DNA of 64,000 bases from Humidesulfovibrio sp. (GCF_030689645.1 NZ_JAUYFU010000100.1:26340-90339), one strand, 5' to 3'; shown: positions 8,725-19,289, numbered from the stretch's first letter. The notes: generated by a model from the sequence alone, not told the origin. Program-made: numbers and translations.

Positions 8725-9897
8725 TTACCCCGCCAGGCCCTTGGCGATTTCCGCCTGGACCTCGGCGGTGAGGTAGGGGTGCATGGGGATGCTGAAGATG
8801 CGTCCGGCCACGGCCTCGCTCACGGGCATGGCGCCGACGGCATAGGCCAGGTTGGCATAGGCGGGCTGCAGGTGCAGGGGCACCGGGTAGTAGATGCTGG
8901 TGGGCACACCGGCCTTGGCCAGCTTTTCCAGCAACTGCGTGCGGTGCGCGGTGGACTCGGCCTGGATGCTGTACTGGGCGTACACTGAGAGGTGCCCCGC
9001 GGGCGCGCTGGGCAGGGTCAGGCCGGGGATTGCGGCCAGGAGCTCAGCGTAGCGCGCGGCCACGCCCTGGCGCAGCAGCACCTCGTCTTCAAAGATGTCC
9101 ATCTTGGCCATCAGGATGGCGGCCTGCATGGTGTCCAGGCGGCCGGTGATGCCCAAGCGCACGTTCTGATATTTGTCAGTCCCCTGGCCGTGAACGCGCA
9201 CGGACTGCAGCAGCTCCAGAAGCTTCTCGTCATCAGTGAAGCACATGCCGCCGTCGCCGTAGCAGCCCAGCGGTTTGGCCGGGAAGAAGGACGTGCAGGC
9301 GATCTGGCCGAAGGAGCACGCCCGGCGGGTGGTTCCGCCCAGCTCCATGGTGGCGCCGAAGGCCTGGGCTGCGTCCTCGATGACGTACAGACCGTGCTTG
9401 GCGGCGACGCTGAGGAGTTCCGGATAATCGGCCAAGAGGCCGAAGAGATCCACCGGGATGACCGCCTTGGGCGTAAGCTTGCCGGCGTGCTTGGGCAGCG
9501 GATACAGTTTCGCATCGTCGGCCTCAACGGCGCGGATGGCCGTTTCCAGCTGGGCCGGATCGATGTTGTAGGTCTTGGAGTCGATGTCCACGAACACCGG
9601 GGTCGCGCCCAGGAGCGCCACAACTTCGGCGGTGGCCATGAAGGTGAAGGGCGGGCAGAACACCGCGTCCCCCGGACCCACCCCAAGGGCCATCAGCGCC
9701 ATCATCAGGGCGTCCGTGCCGGAGGCGCAGCCCACGGCGTAGCGCGTGCCGCAATACTCGGCCAGGCGCTTCTCCAGGCGGACCACGTCCGGGCCGTTGA
9801 TGAACGCGCCGGATTCGAGCACGGCGCGCAGGCCTTGCTCAACGTTTCCGGCCACGCGGGAATACTGAGTTTTGAGGTCGATGAAGGGAATGCTCAT
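8725..9897 (-). CDS. DegT/DnrJ/EryC1-family nucleotide-sugar aminotransferase, WbpE-like
   Basis: 390 aa, PLP fold type I. MSIPFIDLKTQYSRV, CASGTDALMMALMALGVGPG, VIEDAAQAFGA and CTSFFPAKPLGCYGDGG match WbpE-type enzymes closely; Lys208 is the expected PLP lysine. WbpE converts UDP-3-keto-GlcNAcA to the 3-amino sugar during synthesis of diacetamido-uronic acids. Of related possibilities (PglE, PseC, ArnB), WbpE-type resemblance is clearest, but substrate is inferred. The start at 9897 overlaps the stop of pglB by 4 nt, which couples sugar supply to the oligosaccharyltransferase. The frame extends far upstream, but that part lies inside pglB and is not real. Confidence 0.88.
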   Translation of the reverse strand: MSIPFIDLKTQYSRVAGNVEQGLRAVLESGAFINGPDVVRLEKRLAEYCGTRYAVGCASGTDALMMALMALGVGPGDAVFCPPFTFMATAEVVALLGATPVFVDIDSKTYNIDPAQLETAIRAVEADDAKLYPLPKHAGKLTPKAVIPVDLFGLLADYPELLSVAAKHGLYVIEDAAQAFGATMELGGTTRRACSFGQIACTSFFPAKPLGCYGDGGMCFTDDEKLLELLQSVRVHGQGTDKYQNVRLGITGRLDTMQAAILMAKMDIFEDEVLLRQGVAARYAELLAAIPGLTLPSAPAGHLSVYAQYSIQAESTAHRTQLLEKLAKAGVPTSIYYPVPLHLQPAYANLAYAVGAMPVSEAVAGRIFSIPMHPYLTAEVQAEIAKGLAG

Positions 9898-12167
9898 GGT
9901 TTTGCTGCCTTTGCCTGCTTCTCGGGATTCTCCGGCCCGGGCAGGACTTCGTAGATGCGCACCAGGGGGAAGCCCTCGTGCAGAAGTTTGAAATAACGCG
10001 ACTGCTCCGGTCGGTTCGGGTCTCCGATGAGCAGCTGCACGGCCATGCTGTTGTAGGCCACGTCGTCGAGCAGCATGGCCTGCCTGGAAATTTCGTTGAT
10101 CAGGAGGTGCGAGGCTCCCGGGTTTTCTTTGATCTGAATGCGCTCCAGGCCCTTTGCCCCAAGCACCTCCGCGCTGCCAAGGGGCAGGGGCTTCTTTTTG
10201 CTTTTGACGCTGAGCTCTCCGCGCAGTTTGTCCACGTCCATGGCTTCGGCGAGCTGCATGACCCCTGCATGTCGGCCTGCGCCCGTCACGACATCCCAGG
10301 AGCCGTAGAAGCTGATCCAGTGGAGCAGCGGCACGTTTTCCCAGCATACTGTGAGCAGTTGCGGCCTTGTGTCGGGCAGGTTCATGTCGCGGTCGCGCAA
10401 GTCTTGCAATTCCTGCTGCACGGCCAGGGCGGACATGGTGTCCCAGCGTTTGGCCGGGCCGCCTTCCTGCCCAATGCCTTGGCTGGCCGAGAGGCGAATG
10501 ATTTGGGCGGCCTGGCGGTAACTATCCGTGGAGAGCGCCAGGGCTGTGGCGAAGATGTCGCGTCCGGCGTGCCTGCCGCCGTCTGTGGGGGTGCGGCGTT
10601 CGGCGTAGTACTGGGTGGCGTAGCCGAAGTCCCACCAGGTCCAGATTTCGGCGTCCTCAGGTGCGTTCTGCCGCAGGCCCATGAGCGCCAGGGCATGAGG
10701 TGGCGCAAGGACGGGCGAGGGACGGGTTTCGGCGGAGCGCGGCGCATAGAACAACAGCAGAATGAGCGCGCCTGCGGCTGCCTGCGTCCAGGCCATGAAC
10801 CGCAGGCCCAGGCCGAAGCGGTGCGCCAGGGCCTTGCACAGCCAGTAGAAGCCGATGCCCAGGCCCAGGGCGAACACCGGCCCCCCGAACATGGCGAAGC
10901 GTGCGCCCAGCTTCAGGCTGGCAAAGGCCAGCACGGTGATGGGCAAGAGCAGCACAAAGGCCGGGCGCAGGGCCAGCAGCGCCGCTATGCCCAACAGCCC
11001 GGCCGCTCCACCCAGCACCGAGAACGACACCCCGGCGAAGAACAGGCCGAAGTCGGCCACGTTCTTGGCCTCGCGGATGCTCTGGGTGATGCCGGGGTAG
11101 CTTGGGGCTGACTCGCCAGAGGGCAGGTGGGACAGTCCGGCATCGGTCATCGGCTTGAAATAGCTGAGGGCTTTTGCCCAGAAGGGGCCCAGGGGCAGCA
11201 GCAGGCCGCAGGCCAGGATCATGACGGCGAGGATTGCCAGCCAAGGCCAGGGCTTGTCGAGCCAGTGCGCGAGGCGGGCCGGACGCTTCCAGCAGAGCCA
11301 CGCGGCTCCTGACGCTGCCAGGACGCCCGCGATGTCGCCTAACCCCGGCTGGAATATCTCCATGCCGAAATGACGCGGCCCGGCATACGCGGCCAAGCCG
11401 TAGACCACCAGCAGGCGCAGGGCCAGGGGGCGTTTGCCGGGAAGGGCCGTGACCAAGGACAGGCCCAAGGCCAGCCAGTACAGGCCGATGCCCAGAGGGT
11501 GGACGTCGTCGTGGGCGAAGTGGGCCATGCGCGCCACGAGCCCGAAGCCAAGCGCCAGCCAGGGTAGCCAGGCGCTTGGCTCGGCGAGCTCCTCGCGCTC
11601 TGCCTGGCTCATGCTCCAGGAGCGGGTGCAGCAGGGCGCGATGATGGCGGCGAGAAAGAGTCCCAGCAGCAGGGGCATGAGAAGGGTGAAAACGTCGGAG
11701 TCGTAATAGCCCAGGCGCGAGCGGTAGTAGAAGGCGGGAGAGAGGCCGCCGATGAGCGCGGGCAAGATGGCTGCGCGGCGGCCGGCGAGCTGCCAGGCCC
11801 AAAGGGCGGTGGCCACGGCAGTAAGGCTGCCCAGGAAGGGCGGAGCCCAGAAGGCCACAGCCCACAGGGGCGCGCCGGTGAGGCCGGACAAAAGGCGCGC
11901 CAACCCGGCCATGCCGAAGGAGGCATATTCGTTGACGCCCTTGGCGCCAGCCAGCCAGCAATAGGAGTCGTGGGTGGCGAGGATGCGTTCGCCTCCGGCC
12001 ATGAGCGCCGGAGCGCTCCAGTTGGGGGCCTCCAGCAGGCGCACGGCCAGGGTGAGGCAGTAGCCCAGGGCGGCCAGCAGGGCGAGGCGCTTCCAGTCCG
12101 CCCGGAGGTCCGGCCGGTCATCCAGGAACTCGCCGAGTTCCGTGTACCTGGAGAAAAATGGCTTCAT
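9894..12167 (-). CDS. pglB: PglB/STT3-type oligosaccharyltransferase
   Basis: 757 aa with about 12 N-terminal TM segments and a periplasmic C-terminal domain. Every landmark of bacterial PglB can be aligned: HDSYCWLAGA at the first acidic motif, LGYYDSD at the second, SIRE at the TIxE position of external loop 5, LKLGARF, and the signature WWDFG at 511-515 (WWDYG in Campylobacter) followed by YYAERRTPTDGGRHAG. These enzymes transfer a lipid-linked oligosaccharide to Asn in periplasmic proteins. The start at 12167 lacks a strong Shine-Dalgarno sequence but begins the first helix region. It lies between type II secretion genes and a WbpE-like transaminase. A Desulfovibrio desulfuricans PglB has been shown to be active, which supports the assignment. 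Confidence 0.92.
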   Translation of the reverse strand: MKPFFSRYTELGEFLDDRPDLRADWKRLALLAALGYCLTLAVRLLEAPNWSAPALMAGGERILATHDSYCWLAGAKGVNEYASFGMAGLARLLSGLTGAPLWAVAFWAPPFLGSLTAVATALWAWQLAGRRAAILPALIGGLSPAFYYRSRLGYYDSDVFTLLMPLLLGLFLAAIIAPCCTRSWSMSQAEREELAEPSAWLPWLALGFGLVARMAHFAHDDVHPLGIGLYWLALGLSLVTALPGKRPLALRLLVVYGLAAYAGPRHFGMEIFQPGLGDIAGVLAASGAAWLCWKRPARLAHWLDKPWPWLAILAVMILACGLLLPLGPFWAKALSYFKPMTDAGLSHLPSGESAPSYPGITQSIREAKNVADFGLFFAGVSFSVLGGAAGLLGIAALLALRPAFVLLLPITVLAFASLKLGARFAMFGGPVFALGLGIGFYWLCKALAHRFGLGLRFMAWTQAAAGALILLLFYAPRSAETRPSPVLAPPHALALMGLRQNAPEDAEIWTWWDFGYATQYYAERRTPTDGGRHAGRDIFATALALSTDSYRQAAQIIRLSASQGIGQEGGPAKRWDTMSALAVQQELQDLRDRDMNLPDTRPQLLTVCWENVPLLHWISFYGSWDVVTGAGRHAGVMQLAEAMDVDKLRGELSVKSKKKPLPLGSAEVLGAKGLERIQIKENPGASHLLINEISRQAMLLDDVAYNSMAVQLLIGDPNRPEQSRYFKLLHEGFPLVRIYEVLPGPENPEKQAKAAKP

Positions 12168-12267
12168 GCCCTGCTGCCTGCCTCGCCGTTGGGGGGTGGC
12201 CCGGAGGCGCGCGCTGCCGCGCCCCGGCAAGTGAAGGGCTCTAGCCGTTTTCGCGCCGAAGGGCAAA

Positions 12268-13095
12268 TCACTCCGGCAGGGCCGTATCGCCCAGGAAATC
12301 GCCCAGCACGCCTTGGGAGGTGAAGGTCAGCGAGTCGCGGCCACGCAGAATTTCGCCAGCCACGGTGTAGGGCGAGGAGAGAAGCGCGCCCGGACGCACC
12401 GCTGCGGTGCCCTCTGCCCGCACCTGTACTGGCTCGCGCAGGGAAAAACTGCGGATGCGCAGTGCGCTGTCCTTATATTCGAGCGACAGGGCCGCATCGC
12501 CCAGCCACAGGCCGCCCGGCAATTGAAGGGCCTTGCCGCGAAGATCTATGAAACCTTTTTCCAGTTCGTCCTTGCCCCGCAGGAAGCGGCCCTGGCCCCG
12601 AAGGTCCACGCTGCCCAGGATGTCGCGGCGGCCCAGGCAGGCCAGGTTGGCTGCGCCCTCAACGTCAAAGTCTCCGGTGTCCAGAAACACCAGGCGCAGG
12701 ACGCGGCCTCCGGTGTCGGCGCGCAGGGTCAAAAGCGGGCTTACGCCCAGCCGCACGTCCAGCCACTGCACGCGTGGCGATACGGACCAGCCAGGCGCCT
12801 CAACTGTAAGGCCGTTGATGCGGAAGCCCAGCGGCGTGGCCCGGTCCAGACTCTGCCAGACGATGCGCACCGGGCTCTTGTTGGCTGCAATGCGTTTGAG
12901 GGCGTGGTTCCACACCGTGTCCCAGGGCAGGTAGAGCACAATCCCCGCCAAAAGGCCTGCGAGCAGGGCGAATACGCCTGCGCTGCCCATGCCCGCAAAG
13001 CCGAGCCGCAGCGGCGCGGCTGGGGGCTGAACCCCTGGCGCGGCGTTCCGCCCGTTCGCCAGGGCGCTTGTCCGGGTGTCTGTTTGCGTTTCCAT
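12268..13095 (-). CDS. gspN: GspN-type type II secretion protein
   Basis: 275 aa. A Pro/Ala-rich cytoplasmic leader of about 30 residues precedes one TM (VFALLAGLLAGIVLYLPW). The periplasmic part has the GspN-type beta-rich layout (LGFRINGLTVEAPGW, VQWLDVRLGVSPLL, DFDVEGAANLA, GSVDLRGQGRF). GspN is an optional type II secretion component of unclear mechanism. The start at 13095 lies 8 nt after the gspM stop, so the two are an operon. It ends about 100 nt before pglB. Confidence 0.75.
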   Translation of the reverse strand: METQTDTRTSALANGRNAAPGVQPPAAPLRLGFAGMGSAGVFALLAGLLAGIVLYLPWDTVWNHALKRIAANKSPVRIVWQSLDRATPLGFRINGLTVEAPGWSVSPRVQWLDVRLGVSPLLTLRADTGGRVLRLVFLDTGDFDVEGAANLACLGRRDILGSVDLRGQGRFLRGKDELEKGFIDLRGKALQLPGGLWLGDAALSLEYKDSALRIRSFSLREPVQVRAEGTAAVRPGALLSSPYTVAGEILRGRDSLTFTSQGVLGDFLGDTALPE

Positions 13096-13103
13096 GCGCG
13101 CCC

Positions 13104-13619
13104 CTATCGGGAAAGGACCAGGTCCAGGTCCATGCGGTTGTCATTGCCCGGCGCGGGCGCCATGTGGGCGGAGAGCGTAGTCAGGCCCGCCTCCACCTTG
13201 AGGTCGCGCAGCACGCCCACCAGTTCCCGGAGGGTGAGGGCCTGGGCGCGCAGGGTAAGGGTCTGGCCGGCCTCGGAGGTGGCCCCGGCGGTGAGCTGAA
13301 TGCGCAATCTGTCCGGCCCGATGCCCGAGTTGCGGGCGACCTGCTCTGCGGCCAGCAGTGGCGGTTGGGCCTCCAACTGGCCTCGGCGCTGGCGTAGGTC
13401 CATTACCTCCGCCGCCAGGGGCGCGACGCTGACATACGTCTGCCCGGCGTCTTCGGCGGCTTTTTCCTCAACCCGGGTGAAGGCCGAAAGCGCGGCCCAG
13501 GCTCCCAGGAGCAGCGTGGCCCAGGCCAGGATAAGCATGCGCCACAGCCTGCGCTGAGCCGGAGCTGTCAGGTGCGTCAGCCGGGCGACAATGCGCCAGG
13601 GGCCGTTGAGCCAGCTCAC
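13104..13619 (-). CDS. gspM: GspM-type type II secretion inner-membrane protein
   Basis: 171 aa from a GTG at 13619. That start is chosen because the GTGA overlaps the upstream stop and AGGAG lies about 8 nt before it. One TM is at about residues 25-45 (RMLILAWATLLLGAWAALSAF). A short coiled region (EVMDLRQRRGQLEAQ) follows, then a ferredoxin-like C-terminal domain (LTLRAQALTLRELVGVLRDL, MDLDLVLSR), the usual GspM/PilO pattern. It should pair with the GspL/PilN-type protein encoded just upstream. The longer frame with the same stop lies across the upstream gene and is a shadow. Confidence 0.72.
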   Translation of the reverse strand: MSWLNGPWRIVARLTHLTAPAQRRLWRMLILAWATLLLGAWAALSAFTRVEEKAAEDAGQTYVSVAPLAAEVMDLRQRRGQLEAQPPLLAAEQVARNSGIGPDRLRIQLTAGATSEAGQTLTLRAQALTLRELVGVLRDLKVEAGLTTLSAHMAPAPGNDNRMDLDLVLSR

Positions 13620-14155
13620 TGGTCGTCTCCTCGGGGCGGCGCGGAGCGGTCGCGCGCTTTCACGTCCAGTTCGAAGCGCAGGGGGCTGGCATAGGTTTCG
13701 ACCTTGCGAACGGAAAGAGTGAAATAGGCTTCTGCAGCCAGGGCGGCCTGATAGCGCCGCAAGTCCTCGGGGGTGGCGGCCAGGCCGGAAACCATGCCGC
13801 TGGCAGTGGCCATGGTGATGGAGGTGATGCGCACGCCAGCGGGAGCGCGGCGGGAAAGTGCGGCCAGCAGCTCCACCATGTCCAGGCGCTGGGCCGACTG
13901 GGCCTTGAGTTTGCCGAGTTCGAACTGCAGACGCCCGTATGGCGAGCGCCCTGGGTCGGCCGCCAGGGCGCGCTGATAGACCTGATGCACAGCCTCCCGC
14001 AGGCGCTGGGCGTGGCGGTGCTCTTGCCACCAGCGCGCGGTTTGTCCGGCTAGGAACAGCAGCCCGGCAATGGTCACGGCCAACAGGATGCGTCCGTAGC
14101 GGTGGTGCTCGGCCTCTGGCAGGCCCTGTGGCTGGCTGTCCGCGTTGTTGCTCAT
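13616..14155 (-). CDS. GspL/PilN-like inner-membrane protein lacking the cytoplasmic actin-like domain
   Basis: 179 aa. One TM ([20 protein letters not shown]) is followed by a helix ([15 protein letters not shown]) and a ferredoxin-like domain ([20 protein letters not shown], then [21 protein letters not shown]). This is the membrane-proximal half of GspL, equivalent to PilN. The actin-like N-terminal domain (GspL-N/PilM) that recruits the ATPase is absent and is not encoded next to it. The ATG at 14155 fits the compact protein; the upstream in-frame extension has no homology. It heads the minus-strand operon and is divergent from the hybrid histidine kinase. Confidence 0.68.
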   Translation of the reverse strand: MSNNADSQPQGLPEAEHHRYGRILLAVTIAGLLFLAGQTARWWQEHRHAQRLREAVHQVYQRALAADPGRSPYGRLQFELGKLKAQSAQRLDMVELLAALSRRAPAGVRITSITMATASGMVSGLAATPEDLRRYQAALAAEAYFTLSVRKVETYASPLRFELDVKARDRSAPPRGDDQ

Positions 14156-14384
14156 GGGCGTCCTGGTTCGTGGTTGTGCGTGCGTGGTTCGCAGGAAACA
14201 ACTTGATTTGGGCGGAGGGAAGATAACACGCGCCAGCGCGCGGGTCCAGGCCGTGCAGGTGGGCATGGCTGCGCACAACGAGGGCCCGGAGCGAAAAAAT
14301 CCGATGCTGCGGCCATTGTGCCTCCTGGGCGATGCTGGTAGCCTTTGGCGGCGGGCTGCATTGTGCTGTCTGTCTCGGGGGATC

Positions 14385-17300
14385 ATGAAGCTTAAACTAC
14401 CTCAAAACCTTGCCTTTCGCCTGGTTCTGGTCATTTTGCTGGCTCTGGCGCCTGCGGTGGTCGTTTCCGTTGTGCAGAACGCCGAACTGCGCGAGCACCT
14501 GCGCTGGCAGGCCACCCAGCACGTGCATCATATGGCGGAGATCCTGGCCGGCCAGGGCCGCGAGGCCTTCACCGGCGCCAGACAGCTTTTGGCGGGTCTT
14601 TCCCATCTGCCGCAGGCGCAGGCCCAGGACAAGTCCGGCCTTGCACCAGTCCTGCGTGACGTCATCCGCAATTCTCCCGGCTACACGGCCTGCACTCTTT
14701 ACGACATCAAGGGCGACGTGGTCGCCACATCCTGGCCCGACCTCCCCATCGCCAATGTGGTTGACCGGCCATGGTTTCGCGACGTGGTGGGCACGCAGTC
14801 GTGCTCTCAGGGCGAACACGTGATAGGCCAGCTGACCAACCTGTCGGTGGTGGTGCTTGGCTGCCCCGTGCAGGACGACCAGGGCCGACTGTCCGGTGTG
14901 TTGAATCTGACCTTCGGCTACGGCTGGTTTGAGAGCCTTGCGGGCAGCATTGGCCTGCCGGTTGGCGGAATGGCGGAGATTCTGGACCGCAATGGGGCGG
15001 TGCGTGCCAGCTACCCACATTCTTTGAAAGACGACGCAAAGTATGCTCCTAATGCCGATGTTGCTGCCAGCATGATCCGCGTGACCCAGGGCGAGAGCGT
15101 CCAGGAGCATACGGGCCAGGACGGAGTTCGGCGCATTTTTTCCTACAGCAAGTTGACAAGCACGCCGGGCCGAGAACTTTACGTGCGCGTGGGCATACCG
15201 GAGGCGGAGGCTCTCCAGCCCGCAACGGATAACGCCAGGCGCAGCTTCGCGGGCTTAAGCCTCGCGGCGGTCATCAGCCTGCTGGGGGCCTCATGGCTTG
15301 CTCGCAAGAGCATCATTGCCCCTGCCCGAGAGATCCTCGACGCCACGCGCAGGCTCGGCGAGGGCGATTTATCCCATCGCATCAACAGCCAGGCCGGGGG
15401 CGAACTGGGATTGCTGGCCAATGGAGTGGACCGGATGGCCGCTTCGCTGGCGGCCTCCACCCAGGCCATGCGCCAGGCCGAGCAGAAGGTGCGGCTGATT
15501 CTGGAGAATTCGGTGGAGGGCTTCTTCGTGTCCACCGTGGCCGGGCGATTTTTGGAGGCCAATCCGGCCATGCTGCGCATGTTCGGCTACGATAGCCTGG
15601 AGCAGTTGCAGGCCGAGATAACTGACATCGGGCGGCAGGTTTACGTCGATCCTGCTGTTCGTCAGGCGGCGCTCACGGTTATGGCGCGCGACGGGCGTGT
15701 GCGCGACCTGGAGTTTGAGGCTTACCGCCGCAACGGGACCACCTTCTGGGCGGCCCTTTCGGCCCTGGCCCTGCGCGACGACGCGGGCAGAGTTATCGGG
15801 TTCCAGGGCTTCGCCACGGACGTGACGGAACGCAAGCGCGCCCAACTGGAGTTGGCCCAGGCCAATGAGCGCTTTCTGCGTGTGCTGGACAATCAGGCCG
15901 ACGTGCTCTTTGTGGCCGACGCCGAGACGGATGTTATTCTGTACGCCAACCGGGCGGCCCACGCGCGCGTCGGCATGGATCTGGTCGGGCACCCCTGCTG
16001 GGAAGCCATGCACGGCGGGCGCGACAGGTGCGGGTTGTGCCCGCGACAGGGGCTCTTGAACGAGCGTGGCGAGCCCGCAGGGGTATTTACCCGCGAGCTG
16101 CATGACCCCGGCAACGGATCCTGGAGTCTGGTGCGGGTGCAGGCCCTGCGCTGGGTGGATGGCCGCATGGCGCGGCTTGAGACGTCGACGGACATCACGG
16201 CCATCAAGCAGGCCCAGGAGGAGTTGCGCATCACCAGCGGGCACCTGCAGGGCCTGTTGGACAACGCGCCCCTGTACATCGCCATCCGCGACCGCGAAAG
16301 CCGGTTCCTGGTGGCAAGCCGCCGCATTTCAGATTTGGGGCTGCTGGCCCGAGACGTGGTCGGGCGCGCGGTGTCAGAGGTCTATCCGCCGGACATGGCC
16401 GAAATGATTATGCAAGACGACCAACGGATTTTGGACAGCGGTCAGCCGGTGACCAGGGTGGCCGACCTGCCCTTGGCCGATGGCCGCAGCGTGACCCTGC
16501 TTACCAGCACGTTCCCCTTGCTGGACGCCACCGGCGCGCCGGACAAGATCTGCGTCATCGGCACGGACATCACCGAGCGCGTGCGCCTGGAGCGCGAAGT
16601 GATGGCCGCCAAGGAGGTCGCCGAGAACGCCAGCCGCGCTAAAAGCGACTTTCTGGCTCGCATGAGCCATGAAATCCGCACTCCGCTGAACGCCATTCTA
16701 GGATTTTCGGAATTGGCGGGCATGGCGGCCACGGAGGAGGAGCGCAAGCATTGTCTGGAGTCCCTGGGGCAGTCGGGCCGGGTGCTCTTGAGCCTGCTGA
16801 ACGATTTGCTTGACCTCTCCCGCGTGGAGGCCGGGGGCCTGACGCTGGAGCAGATTCCCTTCCGCCTGCCCGATGTGCTGCGCGACGTGTTGGAGCACCC
16901 CAGCTTGGCGGCTGCGGCCAAGGGGCTGCGCCTGGAGGTCCGAATCGGGGAGGGCGTGCCCGTGAATCTGCTGGGCGACCCGACGCGCCTGGGCCAGATA
17001 TTGTCCAACCTGGTGGCCAATGCGCTCAAGTTCACCCACGCGGGCGGGGTGGATGTGGCCGTGGAGACAGTGGAGTCCGGTCCGGACAGCTGCGTCCAAC
17101 TGCTCTTCTCCGTGCGTGACACGGGCATCGGCATCGCGCCGGAGGCCCAGGGCCATGTGTTCGAGAATTTCACCCAGGCCGACAGCTCCACCTCGCGGCA
17201 TTACGGCGGCACGGGGCTGGGGTTGGCCATTTGCCGCCAGTTGGCGCAAAGCATGGGCGGGGTCATCTGGCTGGCCAGCGCGCCGGGCCAGGGCAGCAGC

Positions 17301-18260
17301 TTTTTTGTTCGCCTGCCCTTCCGCCTGCCGGAAGGTTCCGACAGCCAAGCTCCTGAACGTAAGCCCGGCAAGCCGGTCGAAACCGCACCGTCCGCCACTG
17401 CCCCAGCCGCGCCCACGCAGTTCGACGCTGCGCATGCCGGCGACGAGCACACGCTGTCCCGACATCTTACCGTCCTCCTGGCCGAGGACACCCCCGCCAA
17501 TGTCATCATCGCCCAGAGCTTTCTCGCGCGGCTTGGGCATACTGTGCGTCACGCTGGCAACGGCCGCGCCGCATTGGATCTGCTGGCCCAGGAGGACTTC
17601 GACCTGGTGCTCATGGACGTGGAGATGCCGGGCATGGACGGGCTCACCGCCACGCGGTTGCTGCGCCAGGGGCAGGCAGGCGAGCGCAATCGCAATGTAA
17701 CCGTGCTGGCCATGACAGCCCACGCCCTGAGCAGCTTCCGCAAGGAGTGCGAGGCCGCAGGCATGGACGGGTTTCTGCCCAAGCCGGTGAGCTTCAAGAC
17801 CCTTGCCGACACTCTGGGTGGGTTGCCGCTGCCGCCTCACGCTGACCAACGGCTGGCGTCTTCTGCGCCTGGCCAGAAGCTGGTGGATCTGGATCTGGCG
17901 TCGGACATGCTGGGGGGGGAGGAGGCCCTGCTGAAAGACGTGCTGGGGCTCTATCTGGCCGATCTGCCGGACAGGCGGCGGACCCTGGCCGCGGCCTTGG
18001 CGCGGGTCGATGTTCCGGCCCTGCACCTGGCCGCCCATTCTTTGAAGAGCACCAGCGCCAGCGTGGGAGCCTTTGCCGCCAGCCAGGCCGCACGCGTTTT
18101 GGAGGGGCTGGCCGCGGCCTGCCAGGCGAAGACGGACGGGTTTGGATCAGACCCCTTTGGCGAATTGTCCCAGGCTGTGGCGCGGCTGGACGCCGTGCTG
18201 GAGGAAACCCAGGCCGCCCTGGGCAAAGCCTGCGACGATCGCTTCTGCGGAAGCAAATAG
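14385..18260 (+). CDS. Hybrid sensor histidine kinase (Cache-HAMP-PAS-HisKA-HATPase-REC-HPt)
   Basis: 1291 aa. TM1 is at about 10-31, a periplasmic dCache-like sensor at 35-285, TM2 at 287-305 and HAMP at 306-360. Three PAS domains follow (about 373-490, 495-620, 625-745); the second carries a CGLCPRQG cysteine motif. HisKA has SHEIRTPLN with the phospho-acceptor His762. HATPase shows N-box [16 protein letters not shown] and GGTGLGLAI. The receiver has [12 protein letters not shown] (Asp1078) and the C-terminal HPt AAHSLKS (His1218), so the whole phosphorelay lies in one chain as in BarA/ArcB-type kinases. The ATG at 14385 precedes the membrane helix directly. No cognate regulator lies next to it, and the output is unknown. 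Confidence 0.92.
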   Translation: MKLKLPQNLAFRLVLVILLALAPAVVVSVVQNAELREHLRWQATQHVHHMAEILAGQGREAFTGARQLLAGLSHLPQAQAQDKSGLAPVLRDVIRNSPGYTACTLYDIKGDVVATSWPDLPIANVVDRPWFRDVVGTQSCSQGEHVIGQLTNLSVVVLGCPVQDDQGRLSGVLNLTFGYGWFESLAGSIGLPVGGMAEILDRNGAVRASYPHSLKDDAKYAPNADVAASMIRVTQGESVQEHTGQDGVRRIFSYSKLTSTPGRELYVRVGIPEAEALQPATDNARRSFAGLSLAAVISLLGASWLARKSIIAPAREILDATRRLGEGDLSHRINSQAGGELGLLANGVDRMAASLAASTQAMRQAEQKVRLILENSVEGFFVSTVAGRFLEANPAMLRMFGYDSLEQLQAEITDIGRQVYVDPAVRQAALTVMARDGRVRDLEFEAYRRNGTTFWAALSALALRDDAGRVIGFQGFATDVTERKRAQLELAQANERFLRVLDNQADVLFVADAETDVILYANRAAHARVGMDLVGHPCWEAMHGGRDRCGLCPRQGLLNERGEPAGVFTRELHDPGNGSWSLVRVQALRWVDGRMARLETSTDITAIKQAQEELRITSGHLQGLLDNAPLYIAIRDRESRFLVASRRISDLGLLARDVVGRAVSEVYPPDMAEMIMQDDQRILDSGQPVTRVADLPLADGRSVTLLTSTFPLLDATGAPDKICVIGTDITERVRLEREVMAAKEVAENASRAKSDFLARMSHEIRTPLNAILGFSELAGMAATEEERKHCLESLGQSGRVLLSLLNDLLDLSRVEAGGLTLEQIPFRLPDVLRDVLEHPSLAAAAKGLRLEVRIGEGVPVNLLGDPTRLGQILSNLVANALKFTHAGGVDVAVETVESGPDSCVQLLFSVRDTGIGIAPEAQGHVFENFTQADSSTSRHYGGTGLGLAICRQLAQSMGGVIWLASAPGQGSSFFVRLPFRLPEGSDSQAPERKPGKPVETAPSATAPAAPTQFDAAHAGDEHTLSRHLTVLLAEDTPANVIIAQSFLARLGHTVRHAGNGRAALDLLAQEDFDLVLMDVEMPGMDGLTATRLLRQGQAGERNRNVTVLAMTAHALSSFRKECEAAGMDGFLPKPVSFKTLADTLGGLPLPPHADQRLASSAPGQKLVDLDLASDMLGGEEALLKDVLGLYLADLPDRRRTLAAALARVDVPALHLAAHSLKSTSASVGAFAASQAARVLEGLAAACQAKTDGFGSDPFGELSQAVARLDAVLEETQAALGKACDDRFCGSK

Positions 18261-18324
18261 CCCCGCCGCGCGCTGGAGAATAAGGCGCAGACGGGGCCGT
18301 GGGGATGCTTGGATGCTTGCTGCG

Positions 18325-19176
18325 CTATGGCAGGGGCAGGCCCAAGGCGGGGGCGTTGATCTCGCCGGTGAAGGTGAGTTCCGCAGCACCCTTGAGGAAT
18401 ACGCGGCCCCCTTCAAGGCTGGTGGTCAGCACCTCGCCGCCGGTGGTGGTGTTGGCAAGTTCGTCCCCGGCCAGACCCAGGGCCTGGAGAACCACATGCA
18501 CGGCGCAGGCGCCCGTGCCGCAGGCGTAGGTTTCCGCCTCCACGCCGCGCTCGTAGGTGCGCATGAGGGTGCGGGACTTGTCCGCCACCTCTACGAAGTT
18601 CACGTTGGTCCCTGCGGGCGCAAAATGCTCGTGGAAGCGCACCGCACGGCCGATGCCCGCGACATCCACCTCGTCGGCCTTTTCCACCAGAATCACCGCG
18701 TGCGGCACCCCGGTGTTCACGAAATGCACTACGGTTTCGCGACCCTGCACGCTGAGTTTGGTGTCGAGGGCGAGATGCTTGGCCGCAGTAAGCTGCACCT
18801 TGACCAGTCCGGCCTCGGGGTCCACGGCGATGGCAACGGGGCCAGCGTCGGTGAGCAGCACATGCCGCTCCCCGGCGATGCCGAGAGCGTGAATGAGGCG
18901 GCCTGCGCAGCGGCTGGCGTTGCCGCACATCTCCGCGCGTGAGCCGTCGGCGTTGTAGAAGTGCCACGCCACATCGGCCCCGGAGCCCGGCGCCGCCAGC
19001 TCCAGGAAGAACAGGCCGTCCGCGCCGACGCCGAAGGCACGCGGACAAATGCGCCTGGCCCACTCGGCCATGAGTTCTTTGGGCAGGCGCAGCACGCGGT
19101 TGTCAATGGCCACGAAGTCGTTGCCGCAGCCTTGCAGCTTGTAAAAGGGCACGCGTGCCCCGAACATTGTGCTCAT
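18325..19176 (-). CDS. dapF: Diaminopimelate epimerase
   Basis: 283 aa, two pseudo-symmetrical halves. It interconverts LL- and meso-diaminopimelate for lysine and peptidoglycan synthesis without a cofactor. The two catalytic cysteines are in place: Cys84 in AEMCGNASRC and Cys219 in YACGTGACA, with substrate-binding KLQGCGNDF at the N-terminus. The start at 19176 has a GAGGGAG sequence upstream. It converges with the histidine kinase gene across a 64-nt gap that includes a CCCCG/CGGGG stem at about 18263-18297, a possible terminator. Confidence 0.96.
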   Translation of the reverse strand: MSTMFGARVPFYKLQGCGNDFVAIDNRVLRLPKELMAEWARRICPRAFGVGADGLFFLELAAPGSGADVAWHFYNADGSRAEMCGNASRCAGRLIHALGIAGERHVLLTDAGPVAIAVDPEAGLVKVQLTAAKHLALDTKLSVQGRETVVHFVNTGVPHAVILVEKADEVDVAGIGRAVRFHEHFAPAGTNVNFVEVADKSRTLMRTYERGVEAETYACGTGACAVHVVLQALGLAGDELANTTTGGEVLTTSLEGGRVFLKGAAELTFTGEINAPALGLPLP

Positions 19177-19289
19177 GAATTCAGCTCCCTCTGGGCGGTT
19201 TTCGTCGCACCTCAATAGAAAGCATGGCGGGCCGGTTCGTCAAGGGGCAAGACGGCAGAGCGCGTTAGGCGCGGAGGGCTTGGTTGCGC

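Noticed and set aside
12167..12266. Longer start for pglB at 12266
   Set aside because: The extra 33 residues are Arg-rich without homology and no ribosome site supports them.
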